64,000 nt of DNA, from positions 248,001 through 312,000 of the forward strand of contig JAMPKV010000002.1 in assembly GCA_039962225.1 (NCBI GenBank), in the 5' to 3' direction. The translations under genes and the position numbers were made by a program. Positions 35,859-44,754 of the stretch are shown piece after piece. The notes beneath the pieces are model-generated. The model did no database searches and was not told where the DNA came from. It saw only the letters and a list, made by a program, of their open reading frames with translations. This stretch comes from Microcoleus sp. AS-A8 (lineage in GTDB: Bacteria > Cyanobacteriota > Cyanobacteriia > Cyanobacteriales > Coleofasciculaceae). Position 1 is the stretch's first letter. Every line of letters begins with the position of its first letter.

Positions 35859-36113
35859 AGTCGGGTTGTTGCTTTCATCCACTGACTAAAGTACGGTGGC
35901 TTTCAGCTTCTAGATGTCATGTAAGACTGAATCTTCTGGAACGGTGAGATGGTCGGATTGAGATTGCCAGGTCTTTTTAAGCGTGGTATGTAAGGCGTTT
36001 CTATAATTTTATTGATCTGGCAGAGAACAGGCTAGATAACTGATTCGCGTCCTGCATAAGCTCTGAAATATGAGAGATATAGATGACGAAGTATCCCAGC
36101 GCCTTTATCTCCG

Positions 36114-39100
36114 ATGCATCTCCAGAAAATTGGTCTCACCTTCCTTTTCGTACTCACCGCCACTGTCTCGATACCTATCACTCCTAGTTTTCCAGTACCA
36201 TTTTCGACAAAGCGAGTCTTGGCGCAGACAACAGACGCCCGAAAAGCAGAAGCAGACCGACTGTTACAGCAAGGCACTGAGCAGGTGTTAAAAACCAATC
36301 AGTTCCAGGCAGCATTACAGTCTTGCCAACAGGTACTACCTGTCTACCGAGAAATCAAAGACCATTTAGGTGAGGCAAAGGCTTTAGCGTGCTTGGGTGG
36401 TGCTTACATTGGACTCAAAGACATCTCACGCGCTACCCCGTTTCTACAACAAAGTTTAGCGATAGCGAAGCGCTGCTGCGAAGCGCAGATCGCACAGGAA
36501 ATAAAAAACCCCCAACTGGAGGCGGTAGTTCAGAAACTCTTATCCTTGGCTCCCCGGATAGTAGAAGCAGAGCGACTGGCTGAACTCGGTACACAGCAGC
36601 TAAACACGAATCAATTTGAGGCAGCATTACAGTCTTTCCAACAGGCACTGCCTATCTACCGAGAAATCAAAAGCCGTCTGGGTGAGGCAAAGGCTTTGGT
36701 GGGTTTGGGTGCGGCTTACATGGGACTAAAGGACATCTCACGTGCTACCTCATTTTTGCAACAGGCTTTAGCGATCGCACAGGAAACCAAAAACCGCCAA
36801 TTAGAGGAGGCAGTTCAGAAACTTCTATCCGTGGCTCCTCAGGCAGTAGAAGCAGAGCGACTGACTGATCTGGGTACCCAGCAGCTAAACAGCAATCAGT
36901 TCGAGGCGGCATTGCAGTCTTTCCAAAAGGCACTGCTTATCTGCCGAGAAATTAAAAGCCGTCTGGGTGAAGGAAAGGCTCTGGTGGGCTTGGCTACTGC
37001 TTACCTTGGACTCAAAGACATTTCACGCGCTACCCCGCTCTTACAACAAAGTTTAGCGATCGCACAGGAAACCAAGAACCCTCAATTGGAGGAGGCAGCT
37101 CAGAAACTTTTATCCTTGGCTCAACTTCAAAATACTCCCCGGAAAGCAGAAGCTTACCGACTGCTAGGACAAGGTACACAACAGTTAAACACGAATCAAT
37201 TTGAGGCAGCATTACAATCTTGGCAACAGGCGCTAACTATCTATCGAGAAACCAGCGATCGCCAAGGAGAGATGAATGTTCTGGGCAATCTGGGAAGTAC
37301 TTACCATGCCAGAGGAGATTATCTCAAAGCGATTGATTACTATCAGCAGACTTTGGCAATCTCACAAGGTATCAAAGACCCAAGCGGGGAGGCAACATCC
37401 CTGAACAATCTGGGGCTGTCTTACCTTCGGCTGGGAGACTACGGCAAAGCAATTGATTACCTCCAGCAGAGTTTAGTAATCGCACGCGAACTCAAGAACC
37501 GCCAACAAGAGAGAAATGCCCTAAGCAATTTAGGACTGGCTTACATTAACCTGGAAGACTACGGTAAAGGAATTGATTACTACCAGCAGAGTTTAATCAT
37601 CACACGCTCCCTCAAAGACCGCCAACCAGAGAGGAATGCCCTCAACGATCTGGGAGTCGCTTACAGATCCATGGGAGACTACACCAAAGCAATTGATTAC
37701 CTCCAGCAGAGTTTGGCGCTCATGCGGGAAATCAAAGACCGAAAAGGGGAGGGGAGTGCCCTAAGCAATCTGGGAAATACTTACCTTAACCTAGGAGACT
37801 ACGCCAAAGCGATTGACTACTACCAGCAGAGTTTAGCGATCGCACGCTCCCTGAAAGACCGCCAAGGAGAGATGAGTGTCCTGAACAATCAGGGACTGGC
37901 TTACCGTAACCTGGGAGACAATATCAAAGCAATTTTTCACTACCAGGCGACTTTGGAGATAGCGCGGGAAATCAAAGACCGAAAAGGGGAGGGGGCTGCC
38001 CTGCTCAATCTGGGAGACACTTCCCTTCAACTGGGAAACCATGCCAACGCGATTAATTACTTCCAGCAGAGCTTGGCGATCGCAAAGGGTCTCAAAGACA
38101 GAGGAGGGGAGGGAAATACCCTGATCAACCTGGGAAGGGCTTACCTTGTCCTGGGAGACTACGCCAAAGCGATTGATTACTACCAGCAGAGTTTAGTAAT
38201 CGCACGCGAAATCAAAGCCCGCCTAGAGGAGGGGAGTGCCCTGGGCGAATTGGGACTGGCTTACAGTAGCCTGGGAAACTATGCTAAAGCGATTGATTAC
38301 CACCAGCAGAGTTTGGCAATTTTGCGTGAAATTGGCAGCAAGGGTGGGGAATGGAGGACTCTAAACTATCTAGGATATAGTCTCCTTAAATCTGGCAATC
38401 TCAGGGAAGCCGAAAACATCCTCCTTACTGGAATCAAGGTAGGGGAAACTCTACGGGAGAGATTGGGCAAGAATGATGCCTTCAAGGTGTCAATCTTTGA
38501 GGGACAAGCTTACACCTACAGCTTGCTGCAACAAGCCCTCATCGCTCAGAACAAAACCAACGAAGCTTTGGAAATAGCCGAGCGGGGTAGAGCGAGAGCC
38601 TTTGTGGAGTTATTGGCAAATCGCTATACCCCATCAACTACTGAATCTACTATCGCTGCACCATCTCTCCCACAAATTCAACAAATTGCTAAGGAGCAAA
38701 ACGCTACCCTTGTTGAATATTCGATTATTAGTGATGAATTCAAAGTTGGAGGTAAAGTACAAACCAAGGAATCAGAACTCTATATTTGGGTAATCAAACC
38801 CACAGGTGAAGTTACATTCCGTAAAACTGACCTCAAACCTCTATGGCAGCAACAAAATACAACTATTAGAGGTCTTGTTTTCGACAGTCGTGAATCTATC
38901 GGTGTTAGAGGACGGGGTTTGGGAGCTGTTGCCAGAGTTGATGAAGAAAGCCAAACCAATCGCTTACAGCAACTTCATCAACTCCTGATTGACCCCATTG
39001 CCGACCTCCTGCCCACTGATCCAAATGCTCGTGTCGTCTTCATTCCACAAAATACGCTGTTTCTCGTTCCCTTCCCAGCTTTGCTAGATGCCTCTAGTAA

Positions 39101-39824
39101 ATACCTAATTGAAAAACACACCATTCTTACCGCTCCTGCCATTCAAGTGCTAGAGTTTACCCGTCAGCGACGGCAATACGTTCCAGGCGAAGCTAAGGAT
39201 GTGTTAGTGGTAGGTAATCCGACTATGCCTCGTGTTTCACCTGCGATTGGCAAACCGCCTGAACAACTGCCTAGCTTACCAGGGTCTCAACAGGAAGCGA
39301 CTGAAATTGCAACTCTATTCAATACCCAAGCGATTATAGGAAACGGAGCAACGAAAGCCGCAGTTGTACAAAAGATGTCCCAGGCACGGGTGATTCATCT
39401 GGCAACTCACGGATTATTGGATTACTTAAAAATATTTCTGGGCTTACCCGGTGCGGGTGCTGTCGCCCTCGCGCCTTCGGGACAAGATAACGGTCTACTG
39501 ACAACTGAAGAAATCCTCAATCTGAAACTGAATGCGGAATTAGTCGTTTTGAGTGCTTGCGATACTGGTAACGGCAAAATTACTGGCGATGGCATCATCG
39601 GATTGTCTCGCTCATTGATTACAGCCGGTGTACCTAGTGTGATTGTTTCCCTCTGGTCAGTACCGGATGCGCCCACTGCCTTCTTGATGACCGAGTTTTA
39701 TAAGAATCTTCAGCAGAACCCCGATAAAGCCCAAGCACTGCGAAGCGCTATGCTGACAACCCTGAAAAAACACCCCAACCCCAAAGACTGGGCTGCATTC
39801 ACACTCATTGGTGAAGCTGAGTGA
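36114..39824 (+). CDS. Exported TPR-repeat protein with C-terminal CHAT (caspase-like) protease domain
   Basis: A 1236-residue protein. A signal-like segment occupies residues 1-41 (hydrophobic core then FSTKRVLAQ). Residues about 43-375 are three copies of a 95-residue helical module plus a half copy (GTQQLNTNQFEAALQSFQQAL...). Residues about 400-745 hold nine or ten 40-residue TPR units (120 bp period at DNA level). The end is a CHAT domain with the Cys-His dyad intact: H1099 in VIHLATHG and C1149 in VLSACDTG. CHAT domains are caspase-family proteases, also used by defence and programmed-death systems. A 27-bp in-frame insert (36464-36490) adds KRCCEAQIA to the first module. Partners and substrate unknown. 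Confidence 0.92.
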   Translation: MHLQKIGLTFLFVLTATVSIPITPSFPVPFSTKRVLAQTTDARKAEADRLLQQGTEQVLKTNQFQAALQSCQQVLPVYREIKDHLGEAKALACLGGAYIGLKDISRATPFLQQSLAIAKRCCEAQIAQEIKNPQLEAVVQKLLSLAPRIVEAERLAELGTQQLNTNQFEAALQSFQQALPIYREIKSRLGEAKALVGLGAAYMGLKDISRATSFLQQALAIAQETKNRQLEEAVQKLLSVAPQAVEAERLTDLGTQQLNSNQFEAALQSFQKALLICREIKSRLGEGKALVGLATAYLGLKDISRATPLLQQSLAIAQETKNPQLEEAAQKLLSLAQLQNTPRKAEAYRLLGQGTQQLNTNQFEAALQSWQQALTIYRETSDRQGEMNVLGNLGSTYHARGDYLKAIDYYQQTLAISQGIKDPSGEATSLNNLGLSYLRLGDYGKAIDYLQQSLVIARELKNRQQERNALSNLGLAYINLEDYGKGIDYYQQSLIITRSLKDRQPERNALNDLGVAYRSMGDYTKAIDYLQQSLALMREIKDRKGEGSALSNLGNTYLNLGDYAKAIDYYQQSLAIARSLKDRQGEMSVLNNQGLAYRNLGDNIKAIFHYQATLEIAREIKDRKGEGAALLNLGDTSLQLGNHANAINYFQQSLAIAKGLKDRGGEGNTLINLGRAYLVLGDYAKAIDYYQQSLVIAREIKARLEEGSALGELGLAYSSLGNYAKAIDYHQQSLAILREIGSKGGEWRTLNYLGYSLLKSGNLREAENILLTGIKVGETLRERLGKNDAFKVSIFEGQAYTYSLLQQALIAQNKTNEALEIAERGRARAFVELLANRYTPSTTESTIAAPSLPQIQQIAKEQNATLVEYSIISDEFKVGGKVQTKESELYIWVIKPTGEVTFRKTDLKPLWQQQNTTIRGLVFDSRESIGVRGRGLGAVARVDEESQTNRLQQLHQLLIDPIADLLPTDPNARVVFIPQNTLFLVPFPALLDASSKYLIEKHTILTAPAIQVLEFTRQRRQYVPGEAKDVLVVGNPTMPRVSPAIGKPPEQLPSLPGSQQEATEIATLFNTQAIIGNGATKAAVVQKMSQARVIHLATHGLLDYLKIFLGLPGAGAVALAPSGQDNGLLTTEEILNLKLNAELVVLSACDTGNGKITGDGIIGLSRSLITAGVPSVIVSLWSVPDAPTAFLMTEFYKNLQQNPDKAQALRSAMLTTLKKHPNPKDWAAFTLIGEAE
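36243..37240 (+). repeat. Three tandem 95-residue modules plus a half copy in the TPR-CHAT gene
   Basis: The units start near 36250, 36567, 36852 and 37149. The second and third are 285 bp long; the first is longer because of the 27-bp insert at 36464-36490. Identity is high at DNA level, so this is a recent internal expansion. Confidence 0.85.
36464..36490 (+). repeat. 27-bp insertion splitting a HIP1 site, in frame
   Basis: Homologous modules at 36770 and 37050 read TTTAGCGATCGCACAGG. Here GCGAT and CGC are separated by 27 bases made of two GCGAAGCGC words, ending with a duplicated GAT. The result is a clean insertion with a 3-bp direct repeat, preserving the frame and adding nine residues. 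Confidence 0.85.
37320..38340 (+). repeat. 120-bp tandem TPR repeats in the CHAT gene
   Basis: Nine to ten 40-residue TPR copies, each containing GDYAKAIDYYQQSL and NLGLAYxxLGDY-type motifs, repeat with an exact 120-bp period. High DNA identity suggests recent amplification. Confidence 0.85.
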
Positions 39825-39928
39825 GCATCTTTCACCAGAAACTGAACTAGAGGTTCAAGAATTCAGCAATCATTGAGAGCGATCCACTGGTAAATTGGCA
39901 ATGGCACTGCCTACTAAAGCTCTCATTC

Positions 39929-41821
39929 ATGCTGAAGAAACATAAACCGTTGCTGCTGCTAGGATTGGGTGCGGCAGTCTTACTCATCGGCGGTGGTGTA
40001 ACCGCTTACTTGCTGCTCGTGCAGCGAAAACCTGTTCTGGGAGATGCCCCACTCGGTTCCCAGTTGGTTCCACAAGATGCCCTGCTCACGGCGTCAATTT
40101 CTACGGATGCAGCGCCATGGCAGCAGTTGCAGCTATATGGCACACCTGAAACGAAAGCGGCTCTGAATCAAAAGCTCACCCAACTGCACGATAATCTTGT
40201 CACAGCCAATGGCTATAACTATGAGCGAGATATCCAACCTGGGTTGAGTAAAACGGTAATGATTGCTTATCTGGAGTCTAGGGCACCGATGCCGGGAGCC
40301 TCTCCAGGGCAAGCGCCTCTGTTCGGCAGGTCATTGCTTCCTGACCTGATTGTATTGCCGATGCAAAGCCCCACTCAGGCACAGCAACTATTTGAAAAAA
40401 CCAAGTCTCAGAAAGCCACGCAGTTTTTTGAACGAACCTACAAAGGCATTCCCATTCGAGAAACTCACAAAAGCAATACCCAGAATTATTCAATTGCTTT
40501 GGTGGGGCGTTTCTTGGTTGTTACAAATAATCCTAAAATCACGGAGCGGGCGATTGATACCTATAAAGGAGGTTCCTCGCTAGCCGCGACGCCAGGGTAT
40601 TTGGAGGCATTGCCAAAAGTTAATAGCACTACACCCTTCGCCCAGTTGTATTTGAATATGCCTGTGTTCTCAGCGGTACTCGCAGCGAATTCAGGGCGTA
40701 ACCTCTCTCCGGAAAAAATGGCGGATGCTCAACAAATGCAGGGAGTGGCGACGACGGTAACTCTAGAATCCCAAGGGATGCGTTTTCAGGGGATTTCTTG
40801 GCTAAAACCCAATAGCACTCAAAAGTACAACGTTGAGAATACAACCCCACGTTTACCCAGACGCCTGCCAGCCGATACGCTGTTCATGCTGGCTGGAAGT
40901 AATTTAAAACAATTATGGGAAGGTTTCGCCCAAGGGACGGAGTCGAATCCACTCTTGCCGATTACACCCGAAAATCTCAATACAGCTTTAAAGGCATTTT
41001 TAGGTTTAGATTTTGAGAACGAGCTACTCCCTTGGATGGGAGATGAGTTTTCCCTGGCTCTAATTCCGGCCTCTCCACAAAGTTTGACGCTTCCCGAAAA
41101 TCAAGCCTCTCCGCCACTGGGAGCCGGTGTGGTATTGATGTTGGAGGCACGCGATCGCGCCCGTGCTGAAGCCACCCTCAATCGACTCGACCAAGTGATG
41201 GCAACTCGCTATGGATTTCAGGTGGAACCCACGAAGCTGGGGAATCAACCTGTGGTTAGTTGGCTCTCACCCTACGGGGGAGTGAGTGCCACTCACGGCT
41301 GGTTAGAGGGCAGCATAGTCTTCTTAACCCTAGGGGCACCAATTGCCAGTTCTATCCTTCCTGAACCCCAAGTACCCCTGATTCAGACTCCGCTATTTCA
41401 GCAAGCTGTACCAACTCAGCCCAATCCCAATAATGGTCAGTTTTTTCTGGATGTGGATCGCACCATCAACAGCAGTAATCTGAACCTGCAAAAAGTCCTA
41501 CCTCCGGAGCGAAAACTGCTGGCGAAGGCCATTCGTGCGATCGGGTTCACGGGGGCGATTCATGACAAACGGAGTACCCGCTTTGACCTATTTGTGCAGC
41601 TAAAAACGGCTGTAATCCCCAGCCCCACTCCTATTCCTGAGAATCCTTCTCAAATTCCAGGCACTCCAGCCGCCCCTCAGACCCGTCCCAGCCGCCCGTC
41701 TGTGCCACAGATATCCCCGTCCCCTTCAATCAGTCCTTCTGTGTCGCCAACAGCTCAGACGCCTGCAATCAGCCCTTCTGTGTCGCCAACTCCTGAAACA
41801 TCTCCCAGCCAATCGCCTTGA
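39929..41821 (+). CDS. DUF3352 protein with signal anchor and Pro/Ser tail
   Basis: A 630-residue protein. Residues 8-30 are an N-terminal membrane anchor (LLLLGLGAAVLLIGGGVTAYLLL). Residues about 45-540 fit DUF3352: LVPQDALLTASISTDAAPWQQLQLYGTPETK (split), NYERDIQPGLSKTVMIAYL, ENELLPWMGDEFSLALIP, and GPGVVL-type strands near 390. The last 80 residues are a Pro/Ser/Thr spacer ending in SQSP. Such proteins in cyanobacteria are membrane-attached and of unknown function. It follows the TPR-CHAT gene by 104 bp on the same strand. Confidence 0.85.
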   Translation: MLKKHKPLLLLGLGAAVLLIGGGVTAYLLLVQRKPVLGDAPLGSQLVPQDALLTASISTDAAPWQQLQLYGTPETKAALNQKLTQLHDNLVTANGYNYERDIQPGLSKTVMIAYLESRAPMPGASPGQAPLFGRSLLPDLIVLPMQSPTQAQQLFEKTKSQKATQFFERTYKGIPIRETHKSNTQNYSIALVGRFLVVTNNPKITERAIDTYKGGSSLAATPGYLEALPKVNSTTPFAQLYLNMPVFSAVLAANSGRNLSPEKMADAQQMQGVATTVTLESQGMRFQGISWLKPNSTQKYNVENTTPRLPRRLPADTLFMLAGSNLKQLWEGFAQGTESNPLLPITPENLNTALKAFLGLDFENELLPWMGDEFSLALIPASPQSLTLPENQASPPLGAGVVLMLEARDRARAEATLNRLDQVMATRYGFQVEPTKLGNQPVVSWLSPYGGVSATHGWLEGSIVFLTLGAPIASSILPEPQVPLIQTPLFQQAVPTQPNPNNGQFFLDVDRTINSSNLNLQKVLPPERKLLAKAIRAIGFTGAIHDKRSTRFDLFVQLKTAVIPSPTPIPENPSQIPGTPAAPQTRPSRPSVPQISPSPSISPSVSPTAQTPAISPSVSPTPETSPSQSP

Positions 41822-41873
41822 AACCTTGCCCTAACCATCCTCACCCTTAGCTTCGGGGAGTATCCCAATTTAC

Positions 41874-41919
41874 AGCAGAAGGCAGAAGGCAGAAGGCAGG
41901 AGGTAGAAGGTAGAAGGCT
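41874..41919 (+). repeat. Second GAAGGCA heptamer array
   Basis: Five to six heptamers (GAAGGCA, drifting to GAGGTA and GAAGGTA) repeat in tandem. They match the array at 10284-10347, so the same repeat has spread to two intergenic sites. Confidence 0.85.
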
Positions 41920-42012
41920 TTTATGTTTATTACTGGTAGGTGATCGAAAGAGCCGTTAAAGAAAGTCCTAACCTTTATGGCAACAGCTCCCCCATCCTCA
42001 CTAAAGCTCCGG

Positions 42013-42068
42013 CCCCACTCCCCCACTCCCCCACTCCCCCACTCCCCCACTCCCCCACTCCCCCACTC
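42013..42068 (+). repeat. CCCCCACT octamer array
   Basis: About seven copies of an 8-bp CCCCCACT unit in tandem, with very strong strand bias (C on plus). Slippage-prone; copy number probably varies. Confidence 0.9.
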
Positions 42069-42155
42069 TTATTTCTTGAGGGTCAAAGGAACCGATAGGA
42101 TAGTATTGACGCGGCAATCATTGAATTTTCATAAACTGAGTAGAGAGAACACTTT

Positions 42156-43238
42156 ATGGATCTGGTTGAACTCCAGAACAAATTGGATAATACGTCCTTC
42201 CTCGTCCTGTTCGTGACGATGTTGATGTATTGGATAGGCGCGGCTTTTGGGGCAATTCCCTATCTATCAGTGTTATCAACAACCGGTATGGCGATCGCTA
42301 ACCTCTGTATCGCCGCTTTACTTGGTGCCAGATGGCTAGAGGCCGGTTACTTTCCTTTGAGCAATCTCTATGAATCTCTGTTTTTCCTGACTTGGGGGAT
42401 TACCGCGATTCATCTGATTGCCGAAAACATGAGTCGCAGCCGATTGGTAGGCGTTGTTACAGCACCGGTGGCTATGGGTATCACGGCATTTGCCGCCCTG
42501 ACACTGCCATCAGAAATGCAGCACTCAGAGCCACTCGTCCCGGCTCTAAAATCCAATTGGTTGATGATGCACGTCAGTGTGATGATGCTAAGTTATGCCG
42601 CACTGATGGTGGGTTCCCTGTTGGCGATCGCCTTTTTGGTCGTGACTCGCGGTCAAAACGTCGAGCTTCGAGGCAGTTCTGTCGGAACGGGTGGCTATCG
42701 TACCAAGACTGATCAAGCGGCTCGTCCCTCTTACCGACTGCAACGTAACAGTGAACAACCGCAGCCCCAAACCCCAGTCATCACCAGTAATTCTCCGACC
42801 TTAGACAGTTGGCAAGCCGACAAGAGTGCCGTGAATACAGCGGTTCTCGATGTAGCCACCCCATCAGCCTCAGCGGTTGCAGAAATATCGACGGTTGCAA
42901 CTCTCTCTCCTGTACGCCTCAGCCTTGCTGATACTCTCGACAATATCAGCTATCGCGTCATTGGATTGGGATTTCCCTTACTCACGATCGGGATTATTGC
43001 TGGGGCGGTTTGGGCGAATGAGGCTTGGGGGTCTTATTGGAGTTGGGACCCCAAGGAAACGTGGGCATTAATTACCTGGTTAGTGTTTGCGGCCTATCTC
43101 CATGCTCGGATTACGCGTGGATGGCAAGGACGGCGACCAGCCATTTTAGCGGCAACAGGATTTATAGTAGTCTGGATTTGCTATCTTGGTGTGAATCTGC
43201 TGGGCAAAGGATTACATTCCTATGGCTGGTTTTTCTAA
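42156..43238 (+). CDS. ccsB: c-type cytochrome biogenesis protein CcsB (CcsA/Ycf5-type, system II)
   Basis: A 360-residue polytopic membrane protein. The tryptophan-rich heme-handling motif [18 protein letters not shown] (WWD domain) is intact near residue 290-308, with conserved His residues in flanking helices ([29 protein letters not shown]). In system II it carries heme to the lumen and, with Ccs1, ligates it to apocytochromes such as cytochrome f and c6. The plastid homologue is called CcsA (ycf5), while genome databases often call this family CcsB. An Ala/Ser/Gln-rich loop at residues 176-260 is longer than in plastids. Confidence 0.93.
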   Translation: MDLVELQNKLDNTSFLVLFVTMLMYWIGAAFGAIPYLSVLSTTGMAIANLCIAALLGARWLEAGYFPLSNLYESLFFLTWGITAIHLIAENMSRSRLVGVVTAPVAMGITAFAALTLPSEMQHSEPLVPALKSNWLMMHVSVMMLSYAALMVGSLLAIAFLVVTRGQNVELRGSSVGTGGYRTKTDQAARPSYRLQRNSEQPQPQTPVITSNSPTLDSWQADKSAVNTAVLDVATPSASAVAEISTVATLSPVRLSLADTLDNISYRVIGLGFPLLTIGIIAGAVWANEAWGSYWSWDPKETWALITWLVFAAYLHARITRGWQGRRPAILAATGFIVVWICYLGVNLLGKGLHSYGWFF

Positions 43239-43355
43239 GCGTTCAGCGTTCTTTTGGGCCGCTCCTAAGCAGATTGCGCCTAAAGATGCCAGCGGTTAAC
43301 CCTTGCCTGACTACTATTTGAGAAAAAACTACAAAGTTAATCGGGGAAAAACGGC

Positions 43356-44657
43356 GTGGATAAGCGGTTTGAGCCACTGGCTACGGGTGAAGTTTTGTCA
43401 GTCGATGAATCTGTTCAAATTCTGATCGGACATCGCACCTTCCGAGTGGGTGAATTGTCCGAAGCTATCAAGACACAGCTAGAATACGGAATCCAAGGAT
43501 GGACTCAGGAAAAAGATGGTTGGTTTAGTGAAGATGGGATCTCCTGCGAAGTCTTGCGATTTACCGCGAATGGCTGGCAAAAAGGTAAGGTAAGAATAAA
43601 CCTGGAATTTTGCCCTCTCGACTCACACGAGGAGGATAAGCAGGCAATCGCCAGCTTGGCTCAGGATTTGCCTGTAAAAGAGTCACCCGCTAGCGTTTCA
43701 GATGCCCTAGACTTCGACGAATCACCCATCGGCGTGGCGGATGAGTTCGATTTAGAAACCTCAGCAGCTAGCGCGGCAGCGCTGGATCTGCAAGACTCTT
43801 TCGCTGAAGAGCTGGATGAGTTGGCTCTGGAAACACCAGTAGCCAGTGATGAAGAACTGGAGCAAGAAGAGCCGACCACCATCTATGTCCAGATAGAGCA
43901 AGAAGTCTCAACAACCGTCTCTTATGGCGAATTCGATATGGCTGACCAAATGCAGTCAAGCCTAGATGATGAATTCGACATAACGGATCAGATATCTCCC
44001 AGCCTAGACGATGAATTCGACATAACGGATCAGATATCTCCCAGTCTGGACGATGAATTCGACATAACGGATCAGATATCTCCCAGTCTGGATGATGAAT
44101 TCGGCATGACGGAGCAGATGTCTCCCAGCCTGGACGATGAATTCGACATGACGGCTCAGATGTCTTCCAGCCTGGATGATGAATTCGGCATGACGGAGCA
44201 GATATCTTCCAGTCTGGATGATGAATTCGACATGACGGCTCAGATGTCTTCCAGCCTGGATGATGAATTCGGCATGACGGAGCCGATGTCTTCCAGTCTG
44301 GACGATGAATTCGGTATGGCTGATCCGATGCAATCCAGCCTAGATGACGAATTTGATCAAATTTCCGAAAGTATTGAACAAGAGTTAGAACTTGTAGAAT
44401 CACCGCAAGCGAGTTCTGATGAGTTCCTAGATTTCGGCGAAATTTCTACAGACAGCGATGATGATTTAGATTTCGGCGAAATGTCTCTAGACAGCGACGA
44501 GAGCTTGGATTTCGGTGAAGCCTCTGCCAGTGGTGGAGGTGAGTTCCAGTTTGAAGAGATTTCCTTCAACACTGATTTAGAAGACGAGGGGACTGACTCG
44601 CTACTTGATGATGTTTGGCAAGACATAAACCAGCCGAGTTGGCAAAACAATCAGTAA
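43356..44657 (+). CDS. KGK-domain protein with acidic 14-residue repeats
   Basis: The first 90 residues form a KGK domain (LSVDESVQILIGHRTFRVGELSEAI, DGWFSEDGISCEVLRF, GWQKGKVRINLEFCP). The GTG at 43356 is the start. The rest is very acidic: nine to ten 14-residue units of SLDDEFDITDQISP type (42-bp DNA repeat, 43960-44350), then DFGE repeats. KGK proteins are cyanobacteria-specific with unknown function. The repeats resemble the acidic linker of pilJ nearby (many Asp/Glu with Phe), which may be convergence. Located between ccsB and tilS, with no obvious operon partner. Confidence 0.8.
   Translation: MDKRFEPLATGEVLSVDESVQILIGHRTFRVGELSEAIKTQLEYGIQGWTQEKDGWFSEDGISCEVLRFTANGWQKGKVRINLEFCPLDSHEEDKQAIASLAQDLPVKESPASVSDALDFDESPIGVADEFDLETSAASAAALDLQDSFAEELDELALETPVASDEELEQEEPTTIYVQIEQEVSTTVSYGEFDMADQMQSSLDDEFDITDQISPSLDDEFDITDQISPSLDDEFDITDQISPSLDDEFGMTEQMSPSLDDEFDMTAQMSSSLDDEFGMTEQISSSLDDEFDMTAQMSSSLDDEFGMTEPMSSSLDDEFGMADPMQSSLDDEFDQISESIEQELELVESPQASSDEFLDFGEISTDSDDDLDFGEMSLDSDESLDFGEASASGGGEFQFEEISFNTDLEDEGTDSLLDDVWQDINQPSWQNNQ
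43960..44350 (+). repeat. 42-bp tandem repeat (14-residue SLDDEF unit)
   Basis: About nine full copies, each 42 bp, starting from AGCCTAGAYGATGAATTC. Two alternating variants exist: DITDQISP and GMTEQMSP/DMTAQMSS. DNA identity is high and the frame is kept throughout. Confidence 0.92.
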
Positions 44658-44754
44658 AAGCATGACGTATGACAAGAAGTGTGAAGTGTAAAGGATAAAG
44701 TATGAAAAATTTCTTCACTTCATCCTTCAAACTTCATCCTTGAGCCTGTTAAAA

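Larger units (their letters stand above)
35368..35950. mobile_element. Decayed IS200/IS605-like element carrying a small RHH gene
   Basis: Read on the minus strand, 35371-35409 is a hairpin (arms around CTCCTGACT and AGTCGGGAG, one G-T mismatch) followed by GAGTGTCAAAAA. That matches the right end of the intact tnpB element in this window (hairpin then CGAGTGTCAAA). Between this end and a short hairpin-bearing region after 35853 there is about 300 bp without an open tnpB frame, then the RHH gene. The far boundary is uncertain (35870-35950 holds two similar GACTAAAGT...GGCTTTCA units). Reading: a tnpB element whose transposase-associated gene has been deleted, leaving ends and an accessory RHH gene. 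Confidence 0.5.
41822..42155. other. Intergenic gap with two tandem repeat arrays
   Basis: The 334 bases between DUF3352 and ccsB hold the GAAGGCA array (41874-41919) and the CCCCCACT array (42013-42068), annotated separately. No gene or convincing terminator is visible, apart from TTTTATG after the first array. Confidence 0.6.

Noticed and set aside
41847-42050. Minus-strand Gly/Trp-rich frame over the octamer array
   Set aside because: Translation of the CCCCCACT repeat in reverse; no gene signals.
44004-44333. Second antisense frame in the KGK repeats
   Set aside because: The same repeat effect. A multi-frame open region over tandem repeats is expected.
43960-44350. Regular repeats that could be mistaken for a CRISPR array
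   Set aside because: The repeats are contiguous 42-bp units without unique spacers and lie in a coding frame.
43768-44403. Antisense open frame of 211 codons over the KGK gene
   Set aside because: It arises from the same 42-bp repeats read backwards; composition is Trp/His-rich and there is no ribosome site.
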